DNA of 64,000 bases from Crotalaria pallida (lineage: Eukaryota; Streptophyta; Magnoliopsida; Fabales; Fabaceae). Location: assembly GCA_037953625.1 (NCBI GenBank), contig CM075656.1:65863001-65927000 (forward strand). Direction: 5' to 3'. Shown here piece by piece: positions 46,911-59,176 of the stretch (positions within the stretch are counted from its first letter, which is position 1; each line of letters starts with the position of its first letter). Under the pieces are notes generated by a model. That model did no database searches, was not told the origin of the DNA, and saw only the letters and a list, made by a program, of their open reading frames with translations. The position numbers were made by a program, and so were the translations under genes.

Positions 46911-47709
46911 TGTTATGGACCGGATAATCAGAACCGGTATGCCGAATCCGGATACCGGATTGAGGCCCCAAGAGGCCCACAAACTACGAATCCGGATACC
47001 GGATTGAGACCCAAAGAGGTCCATTAAGTCTGAATCCGGATATCGGTTTCAGCCCACAAGAGGTCTAATAAGCCGAACCATGGTGTCGATCCCGAAGACC
47101 CAACAAGCTAGATCCAGATACCGGATTGGTATTCGGATACCTGATTGAGGCCAGGAAAGGCCCAATAGGATGGATACCGGTTTGAGGTCAGGAAAGGCCC
47201 AACAGGCCGGATCCGGATACCTAATGGAGGTTAACAGAAGCCACCCGCATCGGATTCGTGTACAAAATCGTATCCTAAGCAAATCTCGGAGGTCGGATTC
47301 AGATACGGATATGGGGATGGATAACGAACAGTTGATCTCCATACCGTTATATCGGTACGAATTCGGACACGTGCATAAGGAGTCTGAAGGATTCTCTTTC
47401 TTCACCAGCATAGGATTCCATTCACTTTAATACCAGCCATCATATCAGAGCCGTTTGGGAGGAATCTTACCCGCCACATGAAAGCGGCCATCAATTCGGT
47501 TATTGCTGGTATGCGTATATATTACCTGGTAAGCTAGCAGGTATGGACTAACTCATCTCACACAAGCACACACACCACCCCCCAAATTAAGAACGACAAG
47601 AGAGTGTGTATCTTGGTATTCAAGGTGCTCATTTCAAGTCTGACATCAAAAGTGGGATTGCTGGATTCTTAGCCGAATTGTCTAAGTACCGTAATCCTAC
47701 GACAGAACA
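46911..47709 (+). mobile_element. 5' LTR of Tat/Ogre-like element C (799 bp)
   Basis: Starts TGTTATGGACC and ends CAGAACA (TGTT...AACA). It is followed directly by a PBS-like TTGGCGACCACAGTGGG, as in Tat-lineage elements where the PBS touches the LTR; the tRNA is not assigned. The left half repeats AATCCGGATACCGGATT, a 7-bp-arm hairpin with an ATA loop, about every 50-60 bp. The 3' LTR lies beyond the window. Confidence 0.75.
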
Positions 47710-47763
47710 TTGGCGACCACAGTGGGAGCGAGAAACTCATTCCCACCACCTTCTGAAAAGTTC

Positions 47764-49780
47764 ATGGCGAATCAGTCACAAGAAGAACGTGCTGAACCCA
47801 GCCACCAGAGTGTGCTGGAAGTGAGGAAAAGCGGTGAGCAGGCGCCTTCTCGTCAGAAGGACCTCAGGGAACGGTTAAGTGAAGGAAGGAGGAGAGCCGA
47901 ACAGGAACGTTCGAGACAAGAGGAACCTTCTCGTCATGAGCAGGAAAAATCGCGACAGAGGCCCCCCACTAGAGGAGGAAGCCCTTCGCATTCCCGACAT
48001 GAGAGTAGGGGGTCATCTGGCGGATGCTCGCAGAGGAAAGCAAGCATGGAAACAGAATTGGCTCGCCTGCATAAGCGGCTGGATGAACAGGACAAGTTGT
48101 TGAAAGAGTTGAGGAAAGGAACATCCCAGTCAGGAGTGGGTAAGGGAAATGAGGTGGAGTTGGTTGGAGAACCTGAAGAAAAAGACCACTCATTTTCTGA
48201 AAGCATAATGGCTTTCCCCATGCCTGAAAATCTCAAAGCTCCGGCCAATGTAGATCCATATTTTGGGAACTCAGATCCACAGGAACACATTGACAGCTTT
48301 CTGGTGGCAATGTCATGTCAAGGGGCTAAGAATTTGTACAAATGTCGCACTTTCCCCCTGACTCTGAAAAAAGCGGCTCTGCGCTGGTATTCTAAATTGG
48401 AACCCGACTCAATAACAGGGTGGAAAGACTTGGCTGCCAAATTCCTGGGACACTTCACAACAAGCAAAGCGCAGCCAAAGTCTGAACACCATTTGTCCCA
48501 AATTAAGCAGGAGAAGGGGGAATCGCTGAGAGATTTCCTCACCCGTTTCAATACTGAATACCTTTCAATTAGTGACATAGAGGCTTCAGTAGCTTTGCAT
48601 CTCTTGATGCGCGCACGAAGACCAGGGGATTTCACAGACCATTTGGTGATGCACAAAATCAAAACCATGGACGAAGTCATGGAAATAGCCGAAAAGTATA
48701 TCAACTTGGAGGAGTATCAGAAAGCACAAGACAATTTTGCAGGGGAAACATCCAGAAAAAAGAAAGAGGCTTTCTTCAACAAGGGGTCAGGGAAAGGTCA
48801 GCGAGAAGGAGACAAAAACAACAGACATGATCTGGGGCCTAAAAAGCCAGAAGGTAAATATGACCATTATACGCCTTTAAACACTTCTAGATCACAAATC
48901 CTTCGTGAGATTATGAATGCAGAACTAATGGAAGTAGATCGCCCACCCCCGTTGAGGAGGCCTCCAACGAAGGAGAATCAGCACAAAAGGTGTAGCTGGC
49001 ATGGCAGCTATGGACACACCGATGACGAATGTGTCCAACTCAAAGACGTTGTGGAAACTCTGGTAAGAAGAGGAAGACTGAACCGTCACACTCGATCCTT
49101 TAGAGAAGGTCCCAATGAGCGCACCCCCACAAGAAGGTTCAGGAGAACTATCAGAAGGAGAACAAGAAGCCCACCTAGAAGGAGATCCCGAACGCCCCCA
49201 AGGAGAAGCAGAACTCCTAGGCGCACCGCAACCAGGAATTCTCCGGTGAAAAAAGAAGATGCTGGTAAAAGCAACAATGAAGACCTGGAGGTAATTAGCA
49301 CTATTGTTGGTGGTTTGACGGTAGAAGGGGAATCCATAACGTCTAAGAAAAAACAGTTAAAGCTAGCAACAATGGCGGTTCCCGTATTGAACAGGCAGAA
49401 GGAAGTACACCCTCCGATCACATTTATTGAAGCTGATTTGGAAGGAGTGATTCCCAACCACAATGATCCATTAGTGGTAACCGGAATTATTGACAGGTTC
49501 CGGGTTTGCCGCATGATGGTAGACCAGGGTAGCTCATCAGATATCATGTTCACAGAACTATTTGACCGCTTGAAGTTGAAGTTAGCAGACCTACATCCCA
49601 GCCAAAAGGAGTTGATTGGGTTTACAGGTGACACTATCAGACCCAGAGGATACATTGATATCAGGCTGACTTTAGGCACGCCCCCTCAGTGTCGAACTGA
49701 AAGGTTGCGCTTCCTGGTGGTGGATTGCCCCTCTGCTTACAATGCGATCTTGGGACGGCCCACTTTGAAGGCATTACAGG
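47764..49780 (+). CDS. Tat/Ogre-like gag-protease (split by element E)
   Basis: The frame opens before the ATG at 47764 (MANQSQEERAEPSHQ), which I take as start because the upstream codons overlap the PBS. It has a charged Arg/Glu/Gln N-terminus, a gag domain (AALRWYSKLEPDSITGWKDL; HHLSQIKQEKGESLRDFLTR), a nucleocapsid zinc-like motif (CSWHGSYGHTDDEC), an RS-type basic run of about 45 residues and a retropepsin with catalytic VDQGSSSDIMF and YNAILGRPTLKAL. The frame is open until element E enters after 49780, and the protein continues in phase at 59273. The RS-like tract is unusual and recalls RNA-binding splicing proteins; that is only a resemblance. Confidence 0.88.
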
Positions 49781-51563
49781 TGTGATGACCCAACTTTTAT
49801 TCCAAAACTTAATATTCATTTTTAGAAATAGGAATTTAATTACGTTGTCATTAATTTGTGCAACGACCCCATCTAGGACTCCCAAAATATCAACCAAGTG
49901 GGTAAAAACTTCCACTGGGACGTGGGAATAAAATCAACCAAATGGGTGTACGCACCTCCATTGGGACATCCTGTCCGAATATGTCAACCACTGAATAAAA
50001 TTCCAGTAGGACTCATCCATGATAAAATCAACCAATGGGATTAAATCTATAGATATTAAGAGCAGAAATTAAAATTTAAGCATATAGGATTTTAGACGAG
50101 TTAATCTTTAATTACTTCATAAAGAAGTAAAGATTTTCTGAAAATTATTTAAATTACTCGAGTAGTTCTTCACCTACTCGAGTGTTCATGTAAAATTACT
50201 CGAGTCCTTCAAGAAATACTCGAGTGTTCTTCCCATTTTCCAGAATACTCGAGTCTTTCTTCAATTACTCGAGTGTTTTAGCAGCAGCAGCACCAGTTTC
50301 TGCACTTTATAATGCCAATTCGAGTTCAGAGCCTTTCCTTTCCATTTTTATGCAAAACAGTAACTTAGATACATAAAATAAACATGTTAGAACATGTAAT
50401 CAATATTGAAACAACATCAAATGCAATAAATCACAGAATCAACATAAACTTAGCAAATAACCATTTCAACATATGATTTTCATTTCCTTTTGTTTTTAAC
50501 TTCGAAAATTGATCCAGTGAGCATCATTAGGTCCATTTAGACATGTTTGGTTTATAAAAACTTGGGTTTATGACCTCTATGTCATATTCCCGATTCAAAC
50601 TTCACCCCTTGATGAACCATATGAGGTTCCTACATTTCCAGCTTGAAATAACTCATTCTAGTATTTAGATAACTCCTCCCTTACCTTAGAGAAGCTAATC
50701 AACAAGTAAAACGACAGAGAAATCGGTTGGATCAAAAATCCAAATTCTAGACTTGGTGAAAAAGAGTTGAACAGGCTGACTTTGGCCACAGATTTCACCA
50801 CGGATTTGGCATGAAAAAGAATGAAACAAGTTAGTTTCAGAAACTAGGATATACTAACTTTAATCAGAAACAAGTTTGACACGAAAAGAATCCATGAATT
50901 TACCAAACGATTTCAATGAAGATGAATACTTGAGACTGAATGTTACTCTGTTTTCTCAGTTTTGAACCTCCAACTTTGAAGGCCTAGAACTTGATCTTCA
51001 GAAGGCTATTTGAAGTGATTTCGAGTTCTAATTCAAGAATGGAATCAGAACTTCAGTTTGTGTTTAGGTTTCAAGGAAAATGAGTGAGGATTGAGAGAGA
51101 ACGAAGGGATCAAAGTGAACTCTGTAAAACAGGGAAATTTCTGGTCAAATTCGGGTTTTGGAACTTCAGAGGTGTTGATGCTTCAACCAAGCATCAATTT
51201 ATAGCCTAAGAGTACTTCAACTCGAAGTAAGGTTCAGCTCTATGCTTGTCATATCAAGAAACCGCGTTTTGGTGCGAAATTAATTGTAAAACCGACTTAT
51301 ACATTTAGCCAGACTATTCGATTTACTCGAGTCTTTTTCTTTCTACTCGAGTATTTTTCAAAAACTCAAGAACACTCGAGTCTTTTTTGACATACTCGAG
51401 TCTTTTGGCTCAAAATTCAAATTTTCAAACAGATAGTGATTATACTCGAGTACCCTCTACATTACTCGAGTAAAATGTCTTAATTTCAGAAAAATCATTA
51501 TTTTATTCAACACATTTATTTATTTAAATAATTTATTTATTTATTAAAATACAGGACCTTACA
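49781..51563 (-). mobile_element. 3' LTR of element E, carrying a 1.42-kb internal deletion
   Basis: TGTGATGACC...CCTTACA. It is collinear with the 5' LTR except that bases equivalent to 56114-57533 are missing; the junction (TTTAGAAA|TAGGAA) has 2-bp AA microhomology. It keeps both ACTCGAGT clusters (six pairs) and the TATA box (near 51200), but lacks the hairpin block, the predicted acceptor and the LTR ORF. Confidence 0.9.
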
Positions 51564-51605
51564 TCCTCCCCCACTTAAATAGAATTTCGTCCCCGAAATT
51601 CCGAT

Positions 51606-52004
51606 TTACAAAAATAGATGTGGATATTCATCCCTCATCTTAGACTCTAATTCCCATGTGGAGTCAGACACTCCACCTTGCCCCCAGAGAACTCGTACTA
51701 ACGGAATCTCTTTCCCTCGTAGCTTCTTAATCCTTTTATCCTCTATTCTCATGGGTCCAACATCAAACGTGAGGTTTTCTTTCAGCGATATCACGTCTTA
51801 TTGCAACTGCACGACTGAAGATGGGTCTTGGATAAACTTGCGAAGTTGAGAGACATGGAAAACATTGTGCAGGTATGACAAGAAAGGAGGTAGGGCGATC
51901 TGATATGCGACGGGGCCTACTCGTTTCAAAATCTGATAAGGGCCGATGAACTTAGGAGACAGCTTCTTTGGCTTCATTACTCTTCCAATTCCAATCGTTG
52001 GCAC
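51606..52004 (-). pseudogene. Integrase C-terminus and chromodomain of element E
   Basis: The frame from 52004 carries the integrase tail (KLSPKFIGPYQILKRVGPVAYQI, LHNVFHVSQLRK), and after a TAA near 51795-51797 the chromodomain-like end (VLWGQGGVSDSTWELESKMRDEYPHLF). Chromodomains steer chromovirus integration toward marked chromatin. Both pieces stay in one frame, so the TAA is a nonsense mutation. Confidence 0.8.
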
Positions 52005-52037
52005 GACTCGCAGGAATACATGATCTCCTTCTTGAAA

Positions 52038-52790
52038 TTAGAGCTTGGATCTTCGCTGGTCGGCGTAACTTTTCTGACGACTTTGTGCAGTTTTCATCTT
52101 TTCTCGGATAATCTTTATCTTCTCAGTCGTGTCTTGAACTAGATCAGGTCCGATGAGAGCATTCTCCCCCACTTGGAACCAACATAGCGGGGTTCTACAT
52201 CTTCTTCCATAGAGAGCTCCGTATGGAGCCATATCAATGCTCGCATGGTAACTATTGTTATAGGTGAACTCCACAAGTGGCAATAATCGGTCCCAACCTT
52301 CTTGATATTCCAAGACACATGCTCGTAGCAGGTCTTCCAAAGACTGAATCGTTCTTTCCGATAGACCATCGGTTTGAGGATGATAAGCGGAACTCATCCT
52401 CAACTGCGATCCCAAAGCTTGATGCAAACTCTGCCAGAACCGGGATACGAAACGAGGATCACGATCCGATACGATACTCGAGGGAATTCCGTGCAATCTT
52501 ACGATCTCCTTAATGTACAATCTTGCAAGCTTCTCCAATGGATATTGCATGCTGATGGGAATGAAATGTGCAGATTTTGTTAATCGATCAATCACAACCC
52601 AAATTGCATCAAATCCTTCTCTTGTTCTTGGAAATCCACTTACAAAATCCATAGCTATTCCTTCCCACTTCCATTCCCGTATGCTTAATGGTTGCAGTTC
52701 TCCTCCGGGCTTCTTATGTTCGATCTTCGCCTTTTGGCAGACAAGGCAAGACGCTACATAAAACGCGACATCTTTAGTCCGGGCCACCAA
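52038..52790 (-). pseudogene. Integrase core of element E
   Basis: Begins after a one-base frameshift near 52760-52790. It shows CLVCQKAKIEHKKPGG (end of the zinc domain), the catalytic core (WEGIAMDFVSGFPRT, IVSDRDPRFVSRFW, AYHPQTDGLSERT: Asp, Asp, Glu) and ends at a TAA at 52038 inside a region that continues in frame toward the chromodomain. All three catalytic acidic residues are preserved. Confidence 0.88.
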
Positions 52791-55700
52791 AACATCCTCT
52801 TCAGGTCTTGATACATTTTCGTTGATCCAGGATGTATACTTAGCTTGCTCTTGTGGGCTTCCTCTAATACAGCTCTCCTTAATTCTTGATTCGCCGGAAT
52901 GCAGATTCGATTCCTGAATCTCAAAATACCATTGGATCCTAATTGGAAATCCGGTTCTACTCCTTCCATCCCTAATCTTTTCTTCTCTAGAAGCTCCTCG
53001 TCCGCTTGTTGTAGGGTTCGGACTTGACCCTCAAACTCATTTGTGATTTGTAACATTCCTAACTTGACGCAATTCGGCTTGAACTGAATTGCCAAATTCA
53101 AGTTTCGGAATTCTTCAATCAGCTGAGCTTCTTTTACCATCATCGTACTCACGTGCAGCATCTTCCTACTGAGAGCGTCGGCTACAACATTAGCTTTGCC
53201 GGGGTGGTAATGCAATTCGAAGTCATAATCCTTCAGGAATTCCATCCACCTACGTTGCCTCATATTCAGTTCCTTTTGGTCGAAGAGATACTTCAAACTT
53301 TTATGGTCGCTGAATACTTGGAACGTATTACCATACAGGTAATGTCTCCATATTTTCAAGGCGAAGACAATGGCAGCTAATTCCAAATCATGAGTAGGAT
53401 AGTTCCCTTCATGCACCTTCAACTGACGAGATGCATAGGCGACAACTTTCCCTTCTTGCATCAGGACGCAACCCAAACCTTGTCGAGATGCATCACAATA
53501 CACATCGAATATTTTACTAGGATCGGGCAAAGTTAACACTGGAGACGATGTTAACTTGTCCTTTAACGTCTGGAAGCTGACTTCACACTTCTCGTCCCAG
53601 ACAAAAGGTTGCTCCTTTCGGGTGAAACGGGTTAACGGAAGAGCCAACTTGGAAAAACCTTCAATGAACTTTCGATAATATCCAGCTAACCCAAGAAAAC
53701 TTCTTATCTCAGTCACCGTCTTTGGTCTTTCCCATTGCAAAACTGATTCCACTTTGGCCGGGTCCACAGCCACACCATCCTTTGAAATTATATGACCTAA
53801 GAAATTGACTTTTTCAAGCCAAAATTCGCACTTGGTCAACTTGGCATATAATTTCTTCTCCCTCAAGGTTTCCAAAACAATCTTCAAATGACTAGCGTGT
53901 TCCTCCAGATTCTTCGAATAGATGAGAATATCATCGATAAACACCACAACGAAGGAATCCAGGTAGGGTCGAAACACTCTATTCATGTAATCCATGAATA
54001 TTGCTGGAGCGTTGGTCAACCCAAATGGCATCACTACATACTCGTAGTGTCCATATCGTGACCGAAAGGCAGTCTTTGGTATATCTTCCTCCCTAACTCT
54101 GATCTGATGATAACCTGACCTCAGATCAATCTTTGAAAATACCGATGCTCCTCTCACTTGATCCATCAAATCGTCGATTCTTGGCAACGGATACTTGTTC
54201 TTGATGGTAACCTTGTTGAGTTGCCTATAGTCAATGCACATCCTCATTGACCCATCCTTCTTCTTCACGAACAAAACTGGTGCTCCCCAAGGTGACACAC
54301 TCGGTCTGATGAACTGCTTTTCCAACATATCCTCCACTTGCTTCTTTAATTCAGCTAATTCTGCCGGAGCCATACGATAAGGGGCGATAGAAATAGGACC
54401 AGTACCGGGGACTAGGTCAATACTGAATTCTATCTCTCGATGCGGCGGCAAACCAGGTACTTCATCGGGAAATACCTCGGGAAAATTTCGAATGACCGGA
54501 ATGTCTTCGATCTTTGCTTCCTCCTTCTTTTCTTCAGCGATGGCCGAAAATAGGCACACATAACCTCTAGGTTTCTTGGCCGGCGACTTCTCACCAGGAA
54601 AGATGATCGTTCGAACCTTGCAGTCGATTACTACATGGTTGGACGCCATCCAATCCATGCCCAAAATAACATCGAGATTGGACAACGGCAAACAAATCAG
54701 ATTTACCCGAGAAATCTGATCTCCTATGCTAACAACACAACCGGCACATGCTCTTGATGCAACAACAGGAACATTCGTGGGGGTAGACACACTTAGATTG
54801 AACGGGGTCTCCGAGACAGACAAACTTAAACGCTTGACACATGCCTCCGAAATGAAGGAATGCGTTGCCCCAGAATCAAATAAAAAGCGACAAGGCATGC
54901 CATTGAGGAAATGGTTACCTTGCACAAGGTTGTCGGCCTGCTTTGCTTCTTCTCCAGACATTGTGAACACCTTTCCATTGACCCAAGGTTTGCTTCCTTG
55001 TCTTTGATTGCTTTGGCGCGGGGGTTGGCGACACGCACGGGCGATATGTCCGGTCCCTCCACAATTGAAACAGACTGGTTGCTTGTCCCTCCAGCATTCC
55101 AGGCCAGGATGAGAGCGTTGACACTTGCTACAAATCTCTGCCGGAGCTGGAAGACTTGCTACTCCAGAGGGTTGCGATTTTCCCTTTCCTTTGTGCCAAT
55201 AAGGGCCTCCACGATTTCCACGATTGTTCTTGTGCTGATGTCGGTGGGGTCCAGGGCCTCCTTGACTGACTTCCTTCTTGAAATTGTTCTTCTCGAAAAT
55301 GCGACAGGCACTGATCAAGGTTGGATAGTGACGAATCCTTTGCACGCTTACAGCTAGCTTGATGTCTGACCTCAGCCCATTCTCAAACCGGGTGCACTTC
55401 GAGTATTCGTCAGGATGGTATTGGAAGTACGGGGAATACTTCATCAGCTCTTTAAACTTTTCAGCATACTGGTCGACAGTCATGCTACCTTGCTTCAAGT
55501 CCAAGAATTCCATCTCCTTTTGAATTCGGACGTCATCCGGAAAGTACCTCTCCAAGAATTTCTCCGTGAAGATTTCCCAAGAAAGTTCGCGATGATCATA
55601 CTCCAAAAACTGGCGGGTCTGCTCCCACCAAGTTGCAGCTTCCCCATTTAGCATGTAGGCTGCGAACGTGACCTTCTGAGCTTTCGTGAGAGTCAGCGTC

Positions 55701-55915
55701 CGGAAAATCTTATTCATCTCGGCTAACCAGAATTGGGCTTGCTCAGGGCAGCGACCTCCCGAGAAGCCAGGGGGTTTACACCTACGGAACGAATCTAGTC
55801 CTTGAAATTCAGTCGGGGTTCCATTGCTGGGAAAACGGGTTTGCTGCAAGTTTTCTAGAACCGCAGCCATACGTGTCAAAGCCTCAGCAATGTTAGCGTT
55901 ATTACGTCCAGCCAT
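52754..55915 (-). CDS. Gag-protease-RT-RNase H-integrase N-terminus of element E
   Basis: An open frame of 1053 codons. Gag domain at about residues 60-190 ([38 protein letters not shown]), a CCHC knuckle near 285 ([14 protein letters not shown]), protease near 345 ([12 protein letters not shown]), RT about 500-680 ([29 protein letters not shown], catalytic [11 protein letters not shown]), RNase H about 775-890 ([41 protein letters not shown]) and the start of the integrase HHCC region. The start ATG lies about 134 nt after the PBS. The frame ends by a shift into the integrase core rather than at a natural stop, so the full polyprotein is interrupted, though gag to RNase H look intact. Confidence 0.93.
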   Translation of the reverse strand: MAGRNNANIAEALTRMAAVLENLQQTRFPSNGTPTEFQGLDSFRRCKPPGFSGGRCPEQAQFWLAEMNKIFRTLTLTKAQKVTFAAYMLNGEAATWWEQTRQFLEYDHRELSWEIFTEKFLERYFPDDVRIQKEMEFLDLKQGSMTVDQYAEKFKELMKYSPYFQYHPDEYSKCTRFENGLRSDIKLAVSVQRIRHYPTLISACRIFEKNNFKKEVSQGGPGPHRHQHKNNRGNRGGPYWHKGKGKSQPSGVASLPAPAEICSKCQRSHPGLECWRDKQPVCFNCGGTGHIARACRQPPRQSNQRQGSKPWVNGKVFTMSGEEAKQADNLVQGNHFLNGMPCRFLFDSGATHSFISEACVKRLSLSVSETPFNLSVSTPTNVPVVASRACAGCVVSIGDQISRVNLICLPLSNLDVILGMDWMASNHVVIDCKVRTIIFPGEKSPAKKPRGYVCLFSAIAEEKKEEAKIEDIPVIRNFPEVFPDEVPGLPPHREIEFSIDLVPGTGPISIAPYRMAPAELAELKKQVEDMLEKQFIRPSVSPWGAPVLFVKKKDGSMRMCIDYRQLNKVTIKNKYPLPRIDDLMDQVRGASVFSKIDLRSGYHQIRVREEDIPKTAFRSRYGHYEYVVMPFGLTNAPAIFMDYMNRVFRPYLDSFVVVFIDDILIYSKNLEEHASHLKIVLETLREKKLYAKLTKCEFWLEKVNFLGHIISKDGVAVDPAKVESVLQWERPKTVTEIRSFLGLAGYYRKFIEGFSKLALPLTRFTRKEQPFVWDEKCEVSFQTLKDKLTSSPVLTLPDPSKIFDVYCDASRQGLGCVLMQEGKVVAYASRQLKVHEGNYPTHDLELAAIVFALKIWRHYLYGNTFQVFSDHKSLKYLFDQKELNMRQRRWMEFLKDYDFELHYHPGKANVVADALSRKMLHVSTMMVKEAQLIEEFRNLNLAIQFKPNCVKLGMLQITNEFEGQVRTLQQADEELLEKKRLGMEGVEPDFQLGSNGILRFRNRICIPANQELRRAVLEEAHKSKLSIHPGSTKMYQDLKRMFWWPGLKMSRFM

Positions 55916-56422
55916 CTATCCTACAGAATCCAAAGGGGAAAACTTAATTAGATTCTGTTATTCTATTTCTCACAAATGCAAACATGATTCTAGAGTATGC
56001 AATGGTTAGTGTGTAAGGCCACACTCCAAGGCCGAGAGTTGAACCATTGCTCTGATACCACTAAATGTGACGACCCAACTTTTATTCCAAAACTTAATAT
56101 TCATTTTTAGAAAATTCGACCATTTTTTTTTAAACTAAAAGTCAGTCATCATCCATTATCGAGTCTTTGCGGAAATTATAAAATCAATTATCATGAAAGA
56201 AACTATTCATATTATATTTCATAAAAAGGAAAGTACATTTCCATTACATCAAAACCATCAACACTAGGTTTAACTTAAGTACTCTAGGTCATTTCATTAT
56301 ATTACATATCTTACAACAAAATTTATAATAACCTAGAGCAACTGGTTCGAAACTCAAAATATAAAATAGATAAGAGAAACCTGATGAGTCGCATTATCCA
56401 CATTCCCACATCCCAACTCAAC

Positions 56423-56908
56423 TCAATCATCAGTTCCCCACTGACTACCGGTTGAGTTGTCCATGAAATCATCATCAACCACCGGATCGGCATCCTCCAC
56501 CGGATCCTCATCCTCTATCGGATCCTCCTCCTCCTCCTCCTCTTCATGTGCCGGTTCAGATGGCACATATACCGGAGTCCGAGATCGGGCTCTAGTGAAA
56601 GGACGAGAGGGAGCAGGAACCTCCAAAATAATTCTTTCCTCAGAGGGTGATGGACTTGGTGGAAGGGTGCGTCTCGGAAAACGTCTTGGCGGTGGTGGTG
56701 GTGTTCCATGTCGAAACACAAAATTTGGCGGAATGTGCATAATGTACATCATTGGGATTCTCGTCTTACGCGGACGCATTCGGGACCATGGGTTTGGGTG
56801 ACGGAAAGTGACTTCCACGTCCCCTTCATAGATAGCCCGATGATCCTCAAAGTTCCACTCCCCATTAGGGAGCGGCCTCATCTCCACGCAAATCATGTTC
56901 CTGGCCAT
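56423..56908 (-). CDS. ORF inside the 5' LTR of element E (161 aa, unknown)
   Basis: Intact frame starting three bases after a predicted splice acceptor (56912). The N-terminal third is ordinary globular-looking sequence (MICVEMRPLPNGEWNFEDH, YEGDVEVTFRHPNPWSRM), followed by a Pro-rich run, basic RRFPRRT, and a strongly acidic tail (EEEEEEE; DPIEDEDPVEDADPVVDDD). No known domain recognised; no signal peptide or membrane segment. It is in the same sense as gag, would be the first ORF on a spliced element transcript, and lies in the 1.42-kb stretch missing from the other LTR. The acidic tail could be an activation or histone-binding region, or the ORF may be fortuitous; codon statistics and homologues would decide. 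Confidence 0.45.
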   Translation of the reverse strand: MARNMICVEMRPLPNGEWNFEDHRAIYEGDVEVTFRHPNPWSRMRPRKTRIPMMYIMHIPPNFVFRHGTPPPPPRRFPRRTLPPSPSPSEERIILEVPAPSRPFTRARSRTPVYVPSEPAHEEEEEEEDPIEDEDPVEDADPVVDDDFMDNSTGSQWGTDD

Positions 56909-56911
56909 GAC

Positions 56912-58389
56912 CTACAACAAGGGATTAGGAGTGAGTCATAGCTAAATACAATAACAAATGAGCATAACAGAGGCTAGAAATAACAAGCACAAGTTTTCAG
57001 ATAGCAATAATAAATGCATATGTATATGCTCAAACTGTCTTTTATAATATTTCATTTAGTTTCGTGATGCATGCCTACTCCTCATTCATGCTACGCGGTT
57101 CGGCATCCGAGTATCTCAGGCTCGGGATATTCATAATCCTATGGTTCATCAAACCGGAGCGTATTCACAACCCAGGCGTCACGATTTGATTGGGAATTTG
57201 GCCATCATAACATTTTCATGTTACGGAATCCAAATCATCACAGCATCTTCGTGCTATGGCATCACATCTATCTCAGGGCTGCGGAATACTTCTACCTATA
57301 CCAGATTCCACAATCAAAATCGGAGCATCTCCATGCATGTCAATGTCACATAATTGTTCATTGTCTTTTTCTCTTTTAATTCATATCTTTGAATATCATG
57401 CCTCCAATATAGAGACCCAAAATTCATAATCCTTCTTGCTTATAAACCATCTTTTCATTTTTGCATTAACTGGTGCTTGTGCTTTCCAAAAATTCCATCA
57501 GCGGCCCAGCCACTTTGTGATGGTTTTATACAATAGGAATTTAATTACGTTGTCATTAATTTGTGCAACGACCCCATCTAGGACTCCCAAAATATCAACC
57601 AAGTGGGTAAAAACTTCCACTGGGACGTGGGAATAAAATCAACCAAATGGGTGTACGCACCTCCATTGGGACATCCTATCCGAATATGTCAACCACTGAA
57701 TAAAATTCCAGTAGGACTCATCCATGATAAAATCAACCAATGGGATTAAATCTATAGATATTAAGAGCAGAAATTAAAATTTAAGCATATAGGAGTTTAG
57801 ACGAGTTAATCTTTAATTACTTCATAAAGAAGTAAAGATTTTCTGAAAATTATTTAAATTACTCGAGTAGTTCTTCACCTACTCGAGTGTTCATGTAAAA
57901 TTACTCGAGTCCTTCAAGAAATACTCGAGTGTTCTTCCCATTTTCCAGAATACTCGAGTCTTTCTTCAATTACTCGAGTGTTTTAGCAGCAGTAGCACCA
58001 GTTTCTGCACTTTATAATGCCAATTCGAGTTCAGAGCCTTTCCTTTCCATTTTTATGCAAAACAGTAACTTAGATACATAAAATAAACATGTTAGAACAT
58101 GTAATCAATATTGAAACAACATCAAATGCAATAAATCACAGAATCAACATAAACTTAGCAAATAACCATTTCAACATATGATTTTCATTTCCTTTTGTTT
58201 TTAACTTCGAAAATTGATCCAGTGAGCATCATTAGGTCCATTTAGACATGTTTGGTTTATAAAAACTTGGGTTTATGACCTCTATGTCATATTCCCAATT
58301 CAAACTTCACCCCTTGATGAACCATATGAGGTTCCTACATTTCCAGCTTGAAATAACTCATTCTAGTATTTAGATAACTCCTCCCTTAC
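56912..58389 (-). other. Predicted intron within LTR E
   Basis: Donor CTAAG|GTAAGG (GT at 58389-58388), about 510 nt after the TATA box; acceptor TTGTTGTAG|GTCATGG (AG at 56913-56912). Three word pairs and the small hairpins fall inside. Similar sites occur in LTRs A and D. Confidence 0.5.
57060..57350 (-). repeat. Small hairpins in LTR E
   Basis: In the sense strand TAACAT-GAAA-ATGTTA, TAGCA-CGAAGA-TGCTG, GGAG-ATG-CTCC and CCGAG/CTCGG arms are seen. The apex differs from that of LTRs A and D, and only about four are convincing, so this is the weakest of the three arrays. Confidence 0.45.
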
Positions 58390-59176
58390 CTTAGAGAAGC
58401 TAATCAACAAGTAAAACGACAGAGAAATCGGTTGGATCAAAAATCCAAATTCTGGACTTGGTGAAAAAGAGTTGAACAGGCTGACTTTGGCCACAGATTT
58501 CACCACGGATTTGGCATGAAAAAGAATGAAACAAGTTAGTTTCAGAAACTAGGATATACTAACTTTAATCAGAAACAAGTTTGACACGAAAAGAATCCAT
58601 GAATTTACCAAACGATTTCAATGAAGATGAATACTTGAGACTGAATGTTACTCTGTTTTCTCAGTTTTGAACCTCCAACTTTGAAGGCCTAGAACTTGAT
58701 CTTCAGAAGGCTATTTGAAGTGATTTCGAGTTCTAATTCAAGAATGGAATCAGAACTTCAATTTGTGTTTAGGTTTCAAGGAAAATGAGTGAGGATTGAG
58801 AGAGAACGAAGGGATCAAAGTGAACTCTGTAAAACAGGGAAATTTCTGGTCAAATTCGGGTTTTGGAACTTCAGAGGTGTTGATGCTTCAACCAAGCATC
58901 AATTTATAGCCTAAGAGTACTTCAACTCGAAGTAAGGTTCAGCTCTATGCTTGTCATGTCAAGAAACCGCGTTTTGGTGCGAAATTAATTGTAAAACCGA
59001 CTTATACATTTAGCCAGACTACTCGATTTACTCGAGTCTTTTTCTTTCTACTCGAGTATTTTTCAAAAACTCAAGAACACTCGAGTCTTTTCTGACATAC
59101 TCGAGTCTTTTGGCTCAAAATTCAAATTTTCAAACAGATGGTGATTATACTCGAGTACCCTCTACAATACTCGAGT
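57861..59176. repeat. ACTCGAGT word pairs of element E (six pairs)
   Basis: Twelve perfect copies in the right LTR: 57861/57881, 57903/57923, 57952/57972, 59030/59050, 59079/59099 and 59149/59169. All six pairs are spaced exactly 20 bp while the 12 intervening bases differ. The left LTR repeats the same six pairs (50160-50280 and 51320-51480). Confidence 0.93.
58903..58908 (-). promoter_or_regulatory. TATA box of LTR E
   Basis: GCTATAAATTG on the minus strand, 360 nt from the LTR start; the same box occurs near 51200 in the other LTR. The corresponding box of LTR D is TATAAAA at 43828. Confidence 0.55.

Noticed and set aside
56113..57533. The extra 1.42 kb in the right LTR of E as a later insertion.
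   Set aside because: There are no terminal repeats or target duplication beyond 2 bp, and it contains hairpins and an acceptor at positions comparable with LTRs A and D, so a deletion in the other LTR is simpler.
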